From CAYOXD01 sp964407825 (GTDB lineage Bacteria > Desulfobacterota > Desulfobacteria > Desulfobacterales > JAFDDL01): a DNA stretch of 64,000 bases. Positions 1 to 7,514 of this stretch are shown here, piece after piece (position 1 is the first letter of the stretch; each line of letters opens with the position of its first letter). A program made the position numbers and the translations under genes. The stretch spans positions 1-64,000 of the forward strand of contig CAYOXD010000001.1 in the NCBI GenBank assembly GCA_964407825.1, read 5' to 3'. Under the pieces are notes generated by a model, which saw nothing but the letters and a program-made list of their open reading frames with translations, ran no database searches and was not told the DNA's origin.

Positions 1-262
1 GAAAACAGCAATACATAGTCTGACAGATAGCAGGCCTCGCCCCTTGAGCTCCAGCGCAAACAGTTTCCCGCCCGGCTTCAGCACCTCCCGGACTCCCTGG
101 GAAAAAGCCAGCGGGTAGGGGAAAATAGCCTACCCACGGCTCGAAGACGGTCATGCCCCTCCATACAAGGAGGTCAAGGATTCCTTGCGGATCCTCGAAC
201 CACTTCCGGAGCGGGTTCAACAGAAAATAGCCCACCCGCCGCGGGCACACCCGATGGGTCAT
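1..262 (-). pseudogene. Decayed class I SAM-dependent methyltransferase (N-terminal part, runs off window)
   Basis: Read on the minus strand from an ATG at 262 with a GAGGAG ribosome site about 8 bases upstream, the start gives VCPRRVGYFLLNPLRKW and then RGMTVFEP. This resembles the start of a family of small class I methyltransferases, in which the glycine-rich SAM motif follows GMTV. Here that motif reads EPWVGYF, so at least one glycine is lost. Similarity then continues only in the neighbouring frame (PLAFSQGVREVLKPGGKLFALEL), so there is a single-base frameshift near 115-120. The first frame stays open to the window edge but is no longer methyltransferase-like. A sequencing error could explain the shift but not the altered motif, so decay is the better reading. 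Family assignment is by eye; the rest of the gene lies outside the window. Confidence 0.55.
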
Positions 263-444
263 GATGCCTGCTCCTCATACGCGACTAAATGCAGTTTCCA
301 TATAACGAACGCATCCAACCCTAGCCTCCCCTTTAAATCAACCCCTGTAAATTTTAATTTGTCAGGCTCACGTTGGAAGCGTATCAGGGTAGTATGGGAA
401 ATACCCCCTCTGGAAAAATTCTTCAACATAAAGGGTGAACCGAC

Positions 445-693
445 ATGACGATCGTGTATGTTTTTCTTGTCATATCCATTGTCCTTTGTCTCATGCTGAT
501 AGGGGTGCGACTTCAGGTGGCAAAGGCGCGGCGCAGCGGCATTTATCCCCAAAAGGGCGAAGCGACTATGGAAGACGTCAAAAATCTGATCTCAAGCGGG
601 AATCATCTCCTGGCCCTGCGCGCCTATCGGGAAATTCACGGCGTCAGCCTTAAGCAGGCCAAAAAGGAGATTGAGCGTCTCAAGCAGGTTTGA
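445..693 (+). CDS. Small membrane protein with ribosomal L7/L12-like C-terminal motif
   Basis: An 82-residue protein. Residues 4-25 form one hydrophobic segment (VYVFLVISIVLCLMLIGV). The soluble tail has MEDVKNLISSGNHLLALRAYREIHGVSLKQAKKEIERL in outline, that is a helix, a G-x-x-x-A-x-x-x-Y/R turn, then a G-x-x-L-x-x-A-K motif. The last part resembles the C-terminal fold of ribosomal protein L7/L12 (G-x-x-L-x-E-A-K), a motif known in many small bacterial membrane proteins of unknown role. The start at 445 was chosen over 435 because only this frame gives the coherent membrane and helix pattern. It stands alone between two decayed genes. Function is unknown. Confidence 0.72.
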   Translation: MTIVYVFLVISIVLCLMLIGVRLQVAKARRSGIYPQKGEATMEDVKNLISSGNHLLALRAYREIHGVSLKQAKKEIERLKQV

Positions 694-718
694 CGATCAG
701 CGGTTAGGGGGACCCGCG

Positions 719-977
719 GTGCGTACGCCACTGGAAAGATTCGTTCAACATTTGGGAGCCACCTGCTGCCGGTTCGTTTCGCCTCGGCGCCTCGTGCCCG
801 AGGCGCGCATCTGGCGATTCTGCGAGCAGAACCGCTGCGGCCGTTTCCGGAAGCACCTCATGTGCCCGCCCCGCACGGGGACCCTCGCGGAGATAAAGAA
901 AAGATTCGTGTCCTTTGACAAAACAGCATCCTGATTCAATATCAGCGGCACCTGGACCGGCATGGTGTTATTCTAAG
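719..977 (+). pseudogene. Frameshifted, truncated DUF2284-type metal-binding protein
   Basis: From a GTG at 719 (AGGGGG 8 bases upstream) the frame reads FVQHLGATCCRFVSP, then CEQNRCGRF and KHLMCPPRTGTLAEIKKRF. The order C-x4-C-G-x(5-6)-M-C-P-P is the cysteine signature of DUF2284-like predicted metal-binding proteins. The frame stops at 932-934, but the expected continuation (SILIQYQRHLDRHG) is found directly afterwards in another frame, so about two extra bases lie near 919-921. The remnant is then cut short at the 3' end of the convergent metallo-hydrolase gene, so most of the family's length is missing. The family call rests on the cysteine pattern seen by eye and could be refuted by a profile search. 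Confidence 0.5.
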
Positions 978-1645
978 CCCATACTTTGGAATATCTTTTC
1001 GGCAGCAAACGGCTTTCCATGGCCGGGATAGATCCGCTTCACGCCCCTTTCCTTGAGTCTCCTCCAGCTTTTCCGCAAGGCCATCAGGTCTTCCGCGAAG
1101 ATGGGAAGATCCGGGCCCACTGTCATGGGCAGGCCGTTCATGGCCATGTCGCCGACAAGGGCATCGCCCGAGTCCAATACCACCGAAACGGATCCCAGGG
1201 AGTGCCCCGGTGTGAATAGGACACTTCCCCCGATGCCGAAGGGCGCGAGAGAAAAATCCTCCTCGTCAAGGACGATATCGGCCTCACAGGACGAAAGGAG
1301 AGGTTTCCTGCCCCAGGCGTTCAGGAACGCGCCCATCAGTTTCCCCAGTGCCGTCACGCCCGGCGGAATGCTCGGCTCGCCGCCTTCCAGAATGGCTCTT
1401 TCGTAAGCGTGGACCAGGACCTTCGCGCCGGTGCATTCCCTAATACTTTTGATGCAACCGATGTGATCCCAATGGCAATGGGTAATAACGACCGCCTGAA
1501 TCTCCTTCGGGCCAATGCCCATGCGTTTCCATCCGTTTAAAAATTGATGGAATTTGCCAGGCATTCCCGCGTCCACCAGAATGACGCCCTCGTCTATTAC
1601 GACATGGCAGCGGGTTACACCAGCTCTTATGCTTCGGATATCCAT
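968..1645 (-). CDS. MBL-fold metallo-hydrolase, last gene of the biotin operon
   Basis: A 225-residue metallo-beta-lactamase-fold protein. It shows the zinc motif HCHWDHIG (H-x-H-x-D-H), a later TPGHSLGSVSV histidine, a GDMAMNG aspartate, and a C-terminal YPGHGKP histidine, so the dinuclear site appears complete. It begins 9 bases after the bioB stop on the same strand and is almost certainly cotranscribed with bioAFDB. The substrate cannot be read from the sequence. The closest general class is the glyoxalase-II-like/MBL hydrolases, which cleave thioesters and other esters. Its place in the operon raises the possibility of a role with a pimeloyl or biotin ester, but that is only inference. 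Confidence 0.85.
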   Translation of the reverse strand: MDIRSIRAGVTRCHVVIDEGVILVDAGMPGKFHQFLNGWKRMGIGPKEIQAVVITHCHWDHIGCIKSIRECTGAKVLVHAYERAILEGGEPSIPPGVTALGKLMGAFLNAWGRKPLLSSCEADIVLDEEDFSLAPFGIGGSVLFTPGHSLGSVSVVLDSGDALVGDMAMNGLPMTVGPDLPIFAEDLMALRKSWRRLKERGVKRIYPGHGKPFAAEKIFQSMGLE

Positions 1646-1654
1646 GGCGCTCGT

Positions 1655-2629
1655 TCAGGCCGGCCGGAACCCCAGCATCTCCAGCATCGCCAGATCGCTC
1701 TCCAGGCTCCGGCCCGAGGTGGTCAGATAATTTCCCGTCATGATGCCGCTGGCACCGGCATGAAACACCAGGGGATGCAATTCCTTCAGGTTCGCCTCCC
1801 TTCCCCCGCAGATGAAAATCGGGGTATCCGGCAGAACGAACCTGAACATCGCGATGATCTTGAGGCAGCGCAGGGGCGTCAGGTTCGCCCCGACCTGAAG
1901 GGGCGTTCCGGGAATCGGCACGAGGAAGTTGAGGGGCACCGCGTCCACCGCCAGCTCTGAAAGGGTGCGGGCCAGTTCCAGCACCTGGTCGTCGCTCTCA
2001 CCGATGCCGAAAATCCCGCCGCTGCAAACCTCCAGGCCCGCCGCCTTGGCAGCGCGGACCGTTTCGAGCCGGTCCTCGTAGCGGTGCGTCGTGCACACGG
2101 CCTGGAAGTGGCTCTCCGCGGTCTCCAGGTTGTGGTGGTAGCGGGTCACCCCATTTGCCTTGAGAATCTCGAACTGTCTGGACCCCAGAATGCCCAGGGA
2201 GGCGCAGGTCTCCAAGCCCTTGTCCCTGACCTCGGCCAGAGCGGCGGCGATCTTGCTTACCTCCGCGCTGCCGAGTCCCTTTCCCGTGGTGACGATGGAG
2301 TAGCGGTGGGTGGGCCCCTTGGCCGCGGCCGCTCCCGGCGTCACGAGACGCTCGTGCTCCAGGAGTTCGTAGGACGGCACATCGGTGGGATAATGCGCGG
2401 ACTGGGCGCAGAACCGGCAATCCTCGCGGCATCGGCCGGACTTGGCGTTGCAGATGGTGCAAAGGTGCACCTTTCTTCCGAAATAATGCTCCCGGAGGAG
2501 ATCCGCACCGGCCATCAGCTGGAATACATCCGCTTCCGGAAACCGGGCCAGCTCCCTGTAGGTGTCGAAATCCGGTCGCCCGCCAGCCACGATGGCTTCG
2601 GCGACCGCCATGATATGCCTTCTATCCAT
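1655..2629 (-). CDS. bioB: Biotin synthase
   Basis: A 324-residue radical SAM enzyme that inserts sulfur into dethiobiotin, the last step of biotin synthesis. The SAM-cluster cysteines are C67, C71 and C74 (CREDCRFCAQS), preceded by the typical HLCTICNAKSG. Conserved parts follow in order: YSIVTTGKG, the YHHNLET stretch, CSGGIFGIGE, VPLNFLVPIPGTPL, and the C-terminal GNYLTTSGR. The length matches the family. The start ATG overlaps the end of bioD by 8 bases, which implies translational coupling. Confidence 0.96.
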   Translation of the reverse strand: MDRRHIMAVAEAIVAGGRPDFDTYRELARFPEADVFQLMAGADLLREHYFGRKVHLCTICNAKSGRCREDCRFCAQSAHYPTDVPSYELLEHERLVTPGAAAAKGPTHRYSIVTTGKGLGSAEVSKIAAALAEVRDKGLETCASLGILGSRQFEILKANGVTRYHHNLETAESHFQAVCTTHRYEDRLETVRAAKAAGLEVCSGGIFGIGESDDQVLELARTLSELAVDAVPLNFLVPIPGTPLQVGANLTPLRCLKIIAMFRFVLPDTPIFICGGREANLKELHPLVFHAGASGIMTGNYLTTSGRSLESDLAMLEMLGFRPA

Positions 2630-3305
2630 GATCGCTATCGGTCCTCCCCTCCGCGCCCGCCGTTATCCCAGGCACCCCGAAACAGGTGTGAAATGTCTCC
2701 AGCAGACACCCGCCGGTTACTTCCCCCAACGGCGGGATCTGCGCCCGGACCCGGACCCCGCCGAAATGCTCGATGGCCTCCCGGTTCTCCGGGTTCTCGG
2801 GCCCGTTCATCACCACCCCCCACACCGTGACCCCCATGCGTGCCAGCTTCTCCAGAGACAGGAGGGTATGGTTGAGGGTGCCAAGGCCGCTCCTGGCAAC
2901 TAGCAGCACCGGTGCGCCCAGCCGGAGGATCAGGTCCGCCATGGTCTTCTCCCCGTTCAGCGGTACCAGGAGCCCCCCCGCGCCCTCGATGATGAGCCGC
3001 CTGCCCCCGGAAGGCCCGGGCGCCCGGATGGCCTCCAGCGCGATCCGGATGCCCTGGCGGGCGGCGGCCGCGTGGGGGGAAAGGGGCGCCTCCAGGCAGT
3101 AGGCTTCGGGATGAAAACGGTCCGCCGGAAGCCCCGTTTTTAACCTTATCCAGTCGGTATCGGTCCCCTCCAGGGCACCGCTTTGCACCGGCTTCCAGTA
3201 GGAGGCTTCCAAGCCCATCATTAGCAAGGCACTCACCAGGGTCTTTCCCACCCCCGTATCCGTTCCGGTGACAAAGAGGGAATCCGGAAAGTCGCGGGTC
3301 ACCAT
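2622..3305 (-). CDS. bioD: Dethiobiotin synthetase
   Basis: A 227-residue ATP-dependent carboxylase that closes the ureido ring on 7,8-diaminopelargonate. The P-loop is near the N-terminus (FVTGTDTGVGKT), followed by the substrate-contact stretch YWKPVQSG and the IEGAGGLLVPL motif, all standard for BioD. The ATG overlaps the bioF stop codon, and the gene's own end overlaps the start of bioB. The C-terminus is slightly longer than minimal family members but shows no sign of decay. Confidence 0.95.
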   Translation of the reverse strand: MVTRDFPDSLFVTGTDTGVGKTLVSALLMMGLEASYWKPVQSGALEGTDTDWIRLKTGLPADRFHPEAYCLEAPLSPHAAAARQGIRIALEAIRAPGPSGGRRLIIEGAGGLLVPLNGEKTMADLILRLGAPVLLVARSGLGTLNHTLLSLEKLARMGVTVWGVVMNGPENPENREAIEHFGGVRVRAQIPPLGEVTGGCLLETFHTCFGVPGITAGAEGRTDSDHG

Positions 3306-4462
3306 CTCTCCCCTTTCCCCTCCCCCAACGCGTCGATCAAGTTCTCGACATGGGCGCGGGTGTGGAGTGCGGTCAGGGTGAGCCGGATGCGCGAGCGCCC
3401 CTCCGGCACGGTGGGGGGCCGGATGCCCGTTGCCAGAAACCCCCGCTTCTCCAGGTTTTCAGCCAGGTCCAGAACATCGTCTGCCCCGCCCACCCAGACC
3501 GGCACGATCTGGGTGTCCGACGGACCGGTGAACCATCCCCTCTGCCGGAGGGTGGCGCGAAGATAATCGGCGTTGTCACTGATCCGCCGGCGCTCGGCCG
3601 CCATCCCCGGCACCAGATCCAGGGCGGCGTCGATGGCCCCCAGGACCTGGGGGGGAAGGGCCGTGGTGTAGATGAACCCCTGGCAACGGTTCACCAGATA
3701 CTCGCGCATGGCGGCCGAACAGGCGATATAGGCGCCGTAGCTGCCGCATCCCTTGCTGAAGGTGCCCATGGCCACATCCACCGCCTTGCCGGCCGTAAGC
3801 CCCATGCCGCCGTGACCCAACACGCCGGTGGCGTGGGCCTCGTCCACATAGAGGATCGCGTTGAAGGTATCGGCCAGATCGACGAGGGCGTCCACATCGC
3901 ACCGGTCCCCGTCCATGCTGAAGACCGATTCGGTCACGATCAGCACCCGGGAGTGGCCCGCCCCGCGGCTCGCCTCCAGCAGCCGCGCGAGATGGGACAG
4001 ATCATTGTGACGGAAAATCTCGACCCGGCACCTGGCCAGAAGCGCGCCGCGGACCAGGCTGTTGTGGTTCAATTGATCCGAGAGGATGAGAGACTTCCTG
4101 TCCGCCAGGCTCGATATCACCGCCAGGTTTGCCTGGTAGCCGGAGTTCAGGATGAGGGCCGCCTCGGCGCCCTTTAGCTCGGCCACCTTCCGCTCCAGCG
4201 ACTCGTAGCAGTCCAGGTTGCCGCAGACGAGGCGCGAGGCGGTGGCACCGGCGCCATAGCGCGCCATGAACGCCGCGGCCCGTTCCCTCAGAAGGGGGTG
4301 CCGGGAGAGGCCCAAATAGTCGTTGGAGCAGAAATTGAGAACCGGTTTCCCCTCGAGAATCGTCTCCGGTCCCTCGCCGGCGGCAACGGGCCGCAGGCGC
4401 CGGTAGAGCCCCCCCGTCTTTCGCGCCCGTATTTCCGCGTCCATAAAGTCGAATTTGTTCAT
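3299..4462 (-). CDS. bioF: 8-amino-7-oxononanoate synthase
   Basis: A 387-residue PLP enzyme of the alpha-oxoamine synthase family. It condenses pimeloyl-ACP (or -CoA) with alanine. Key motifs: NFCSNDYLGLSRHP near the start, the glycine-rich YGAGATASRLVCG, DEAHATGVLG, and the PLP lysine in MGTFSKGCGSYGAY. The start MNKFDF at 4462 was chosen because it overlaps the bioA stop as ATGA and matches the family N-terminus; the frame is open further upstream to 4570, but that stretch is only the antisense-like tail of bioA in another frame. Confidence 0.95.
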   Translation of the reverse strand: MNKFDFMDAEIRARKTGGLYRRLRPVAAGEGPETILEGKPVLNFCSNDYLGLSRHPLLRERAAAFMARYGAGATASRLVCGNLDCYESLERKVAELKGAEAALILNSGYQANLAVISSLADRKSLILSDQLNHNSLVRGALLARCRVEIFRHNDLSHLARLLEASRGAGHSRVLIVTESVFSMDGDRCDVDALVDLADTFNAILYVDEAHATGVLGHGGMGLTAGKAVDVAMGTFSKGCGSYGAYIACSAAMREYLVNRCQGFIYTTALPPQVLGAIDAALDLVPGMAAERRRISDNADYLRATLRQRGWFTGPSDTQIVPVWVGGADDVLDLAENLEKRGFLATGIRPPTVPEGRSRIRLTLTALHTRAHVENLIDALGEGKGERW

Positions 4463-5733
4463 TGGATCGCCACCACCTCGCCCATCACCCGGGTGAGAGT
4501 CTCCAGATCCGCGTCCGAAATAATGTAGGGCGGCATGGTGTACACAAGCCTTCCAAAGGGCCGGATCCATACCCCCCGATCCACGAACTGCCTCTGGATC
4601 CGGGCCATATCCACCGGCTGGTGCATCTCCACCACGCCGATGGCCCCCAGGACCCGGACCTCCTTTACCGCCGACAGGGCGGACAGGGGGGAAAGCCCGG
4701 CGTCGAGGCGCTTCTCAAGGTGATGGATCCGGCCCTGCCAGTCCGATGCCAGGAGCTTGTCGATGCTGGCCGCGGCCACGGCGCAGGCCAGGGGATTTCC
4801 CATAAAGGTCGGGCCATGCATGAAGACGCCGGGCGCCTTCGAGCAGATGCCAGCGGCCACCTCCGCCGTTGTCAGGGTGGCCGCCAGGGTCATCATCCCG
4901 CCCGTCAGGGCTTTTCCCAGGCACAGGATGTCCGGTGAGATGCCCGCATGCTCGCAGGCGAAGAGCTTCCCGGTCCGGCCGAAACCGGTGGCGATCTCAT
5001 CCAGGATCAGCAGCACCCCCTGGGCGTCGCAGAGACGCCGCACCCGCCGGAGGTATTCCGGATGGTAAAAGCGCATGCCGCCGGCCCCTTGGCAGATGGG
5101 CTCCAGAATGACGGCCGCGATCTCGTCGGCGTGATCGGACAGGAGGCGCTCGAAGCTCTCCATATCCCCATCGTCCCAGGGATCCCGGAATCCGCACCGG
5201 GGCGCGTCGGCAAAATAATGTTTGGGCAAAATCCCGCTGAAAAGCCCGTGCATGCCCGTCACCGGATCGCAGACGGCCATGGCCCCAAAGGTATCCCCGT
5301 GGTACCCCGAGCGGATGGTGAGCAGCCGGTGCCTGGCCGGCCGCCCCTTTGCCTGCCAGTACTGAAGGGCCATCTTGATGGCGACCTCCACGGCCACCGA
5401 CCCGGAATCGCTGAAGAACACCTTCTCCAGGGGCGGCGGCGTCAGTTCAACGAGACGGGCGGCAAGTGCAGTCGCGGGCCGGTGGGTAATGCCGCCGAAC
5501 ATGACGTGGCTGAGGGTCCGGGCCTGGTGGCACAGGGCCGCCACCAGCTCCGGGCAGCGGTAGCCGTGAATGGCGGACCACCAGGAGGCCATTCCGTCGA
5601 TCAGCTCCCGGCCGTCGGCCAGGGTCAGCCGGACCCCCTCCGCCGATACCACCGGAAACACGGGCAGGGGGTCCACCATGGAGGTATAGGGATGCCAGAT
5701 ATGTTCTCTGTCGAACTCGCGCCAGTTTTCCAT
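4459..5733 (-). CDS. bioA: Adenosylmethionine-8-amino-7-oxononanoate aminotransferase
   Basis: First gene of the biotin operon; a class III PLP aminotransferase of 424 residues. It starts ENWREFDREHIWHPYTSM, typical of BioA, then has MASWWSAIHGY, the cofactor region DSGSVAVEVAIKMALQYW, the LILDEIATGFGRTGKL motif, and the PLP lysine in LCLGKALTGGMM. Two start codons are 6 bases apart. The ATG at 5733 is preferred because AAAGG lies 6 bases before it, whereas it would nearly touch the ATG at 5739. The stop overlaps bioF by 4 bases. No bioC, bioH, bioW or birA is seen in the window, so the source of pimelate is encoded elsewhere. Confidence 0.95.
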   Translation of the reverse strand: MENWREFDREHIWHPYTSMVDPLPVFPVVSAEGVRLTLADGRELIDGMASWWSAIHGYRCPELVAALCHQARTLSHVMFGGITHRPATALAARLVELTPPPLEKVFFSDSGSVAVEVAIKMALQYWQAKGRPARHRLLTIRSGYHGDTFGAMAVCDPVTGMHGLFSGILPKHYFADAPRCGFRDPWDDGDMESFERLLSDHADEIAAVILEPICQGAGGMRFYHPEYLRRVRRLCDAQGVLLILDEIATGFGRTGKLFACEHAGISPDILCLGKALTGGMMTLAATLTTAEVAAGICSKAPGVFMHGPTFMGNPLACAVAAASIDKLLASDWQGRIHHLEKRLDAGLSPLSALSAVKEVRVLGAIGVVEMHQPVDMARIQRQFVDRGVWIRPFGRLVYTMPPYIISDADLETLTRVMGEVVAIQ

Positions 5734-5769
5734 TCCCATCCTTTGAGCGGCCTTTCACGTTCCGCTCCA

Positions 5770-5798
5770 CTCTAATCCGGGCTCACGGCAAGTTTCAA
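5770..5798 (-). promoter_or_regulatory. Candidate sigma70-like promoter of the biotin operon
   Basis: On the minus strand TTGAAA (5798-5793) and TTAGAG (5775-5770) are separated by 17 bases. Transcription would begin about 25-30 bases before bioA. No convincing BirA operator palindrome was recognised around it. The -10 match is modest. Confidence 0.35.
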
Positions 5799-5832
5799 GC
5801 CCTAAGGGTCCGCGCAAAAATAAATCACGTTT

Positions 5833-5967
5833 CTCGTTGTCGTTGTCGTTGTCGTTGTCGTAATCGAAAACCAATTTGGATTCGGCAACATACAGCGGGC
5901 GATAGTGCGTTTTAGTCGGGATAGTTCAGCGTATTTCGACTACGATTACGCCAACGACAACGATTGC
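5833..5967. repeat. Palindromic intergenic element with CGTTGT tandem arm (copy 1)
   Basis: The left arm (5833-5866) contains four to five tandem TCGTTG/CGTTGT hexamers ending in CGTAATCG. The right arm (5938-5967) is the reverse complement (CGATTACG then CAACGACAACG) with one mismatch over about 21 bases. About 70 bases lie between the arms. A second element with the same arms occurs at 40251-40377. It occupies most of the 408-base space between bioA and the ferritin-like gene; no gene was seen in that space. Confidence 0.75.
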
Positions 5968-6141
5968 ACCCGGGCAGCGCCGACAGGGAGAGCGGTTCAC
6001 CGGGAGCCGCTGGCCGGCACGCGTACATCTTTACAAACCGGCATGGAGCCACTATAGTTTGGGATGCATGTATGAGTGACCCGGAAGTATCCTGCAGCCG
6101 ACAGATGCAGCAGCAGCGCCCGAGAGGAATGACGATCGATC

Positions 6142-6681
6142 ATGATATACAATCTCAACGCGGACATGGTGTTGGAAATGGCGGAGGAAATCGAGAAAGA
6201 CGGCGCCAAATTCTATAAAAATGCCGCAAGACGCCTCACCACCGCCTCCGTCAAGCAGACCCTTCTGGATCTGGCAGCCATGGAGGAGGAGCACGAACAT
6301 AAATTCGCCCGGATGCGAAAGGAGCTCAGCGAGGAAGAAAAACGCACCGGGGTTTCCAACCTCGACCCGGACATCCAGCGCTACCTCAAGGCCCTTTCCG
6401 CCTCCCGGGTGTTCTTTAAAAAGGAAAAACCGGCCGTAAAGGTAACCGAAACGCATTCGGAGGCGGATATCATGAGGGACATATACCGCTCCGCCATCCG
6501 CGCCGAGAAGGACTCCATCGTTTTCTACGTGGGTCTTCGGGAGCTTGTCCCCGCCTCCTTCGGCAGGACCTGGATCGATGAGATCATCCAGGAGGAGATG
6601 CGCCACATCACCACCCTCAGCGTGGAACTGGCGGAACTGAAGCTGGAAGCGACCACCGGGGAGGGGGAGGCGCACCGCTGA
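6142..6681 (+). CDS. Ferritin-like (rubrerythrin-type) di-iron domain protein
   Basis: A 179-residue protein built of two helical halves. The first half has MAEEIEKDGAKFYKNAA and MEEEHEHKF; the second has RAEKDSIVFYVGLRE and IIQEEMRHITTLSVEL. Four carboxylate-rich helices with two E-x-x-H motifs are the hallmark of the rubrerythrin di-iron site. There is no C-terminal rubredoxin domain, so this is an 'erythrin-only' member. Such proteins are usually peroxidases or iron-handling proteins in anaerobes. The ribosome site is poor (GAGAGGA is 14 bases upstream). It faces hcpR and sits next to an oxidative/nitrosative stress locus, which fits a stress role. The substrate is inferred, not shown. Confidence 0.85.
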   Translation: MIYNLNADMVLEMAEEIEKDGAKFYKNAARRLTTASVKQTLLDLAAMEEEHEHKFARMRKELSEEEKRTGVSNLDPDIQRYLKALSASRVFFKKEKPAVKVTETHSEADIMRDIYRSAIRAEKDSIVFYVGLRELVPASFGRTWIDEIIQEEMRHITTLSVELAELKLEATTGEGEAHR

Positions 6682-6701
6682 CTGTTCACAGTTCACCGCC
6701 C

Positions 6702-7382
6702 CTAAGGCTCCAGCCCGGCGGCCCCCTCGGCCAGCGCCCGCAGCCCCTCGGCGTCCACCAGTCGGATGCGCCGGCCATTGACCCGAATCAGGTCCACTCG
6801 GCTCATTCGGGCCAGAATCCTGGAGAGGGTTTCGGGCATCGTCCCCAGCAGACTTGCCAACTGCCCCTTTGAAATGGACAGAGCGACACTGCGGGGGTTT
6901 TCCTGCTCCCGTGACAGATAGAGCAGGTAGGAGGCCAGGCGTGCCGGCACCTCCTTGAGGGAAAGGTGCTCGATCTGAACCGCAAACTGACGCAGCCGCA
7001 TGGACAAAACCGCCAGCATGTTCAACCCCAGGGAGGGATTTTCGGAAACAAGACGCACGAACTCGGATCTCGGGAAAAAGAGAAGCCTGCTGACGGCGAT
7101 GGCCTCGGCGCTGGCGGGGAAGGGTTTCCCCGTAAAAACGGGCACCTCGCCGAAGGGCTCGCCCGGGCCGAAGATATGGAGGATCTTCTCCTTCCCATCC
7201 AGGGAAGACTTGTATATTTTCACCGTTCCGCTTTCGACCACATAGAAACCGTTGCCCGGATCTCCTTCAGAGAAAATCAGTTCCCCTTTGGTATAGTCCT
7301 TTTTCAGGCAGATCGCCTCGACCTCGGCCAGATCCGTGCCGGGCAGCCCCTCAAAAAGGGGGATATGCGAAATCAGATCCAT
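6702..7382 (-). CDS. hcpR: Crp/Fnr-family regulator, HcpR-like
   Basis: A 226-residue regulator with an N-terminal cyclic-nucleotide-like beta-barrel (LFEGLPGTDL, GELIFSEGDPGNGFYVVESGTVKI, GEPFGEVPVF) and a C-terminal winged helix whose recognition region is SKGQLASLLGTMPETLSRILARM. No N-terminal cysteine cluster of FNR type is present. It is divergent from hcp, the arrangement of HcpR in sulfate reducers, where it controls hcp under nitrosative stress. The start at 7382 is chosen because AAAGGA lies 6 bases upstream; an ATG at 7403 is also in frame. The symbol rests on context plus family, not on a functional residue. Confidence 0.82.
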   Translation of the reverse strand: MDLISHIPLFEGLPGTDLAEVEAICLKKDYTKGELIFSEGDPGNGFYVVESGTVKIYKSSLDGKEKILHIFGPGEPFGEVPVFTGKPFPASAEAIAVSRLLFFPRSEFVRLVSENPSLGLNMLAVLSMRLRQFAVQIEHLSLKEVPARLASYLLYLSREQENPRSVALSISKGQLASLLGTMPETLSRILARMSRVDLIRVNGRRIRLVDAEGLRALAEGAAGLEP

Positions 7383-7428
7383 CATTATTCCTTTAGTTTT
7401 CAAAACATTGTTAAAAAAACCACGTTTC

Positions 7429-7442
7429 TTGATCTAAGTCAA
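7429..7442. promoter_or_regulatory. FNR/HcpR-type operator between hcpR and hcp
   Basis: TTGATCTAAGTCAA is an inverted repeat (TTGAT-N4-GTCAA) matching the FNR-family half-site pattern. Its centre is near 7435. With a class II geometry (centre at -41.5) transcription would begin near 7477, with TAGGGT at 7466-7471 as a weak -10, leaving about 38 bases to the hcp start. The same site is 47-60 bases upstream of hcpR and could also mediate autoregulation. Confidence 0.7.
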
Positions 7443-7514
7443 GGCGCCGATTGCGGAAACCCCATAGGGTAAAGATAAACCTCAACCATTCCATAGCGCA
7501 AAGGAGGATCCACT

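Noticed and set aside
785..804. Terminator hairpin GCCTCGG/CCGAGGC
   Set aside because: It lies inside the DUF2284 remnant and has no T-run; it is probably a coding coincidence in GC-rich DNA.
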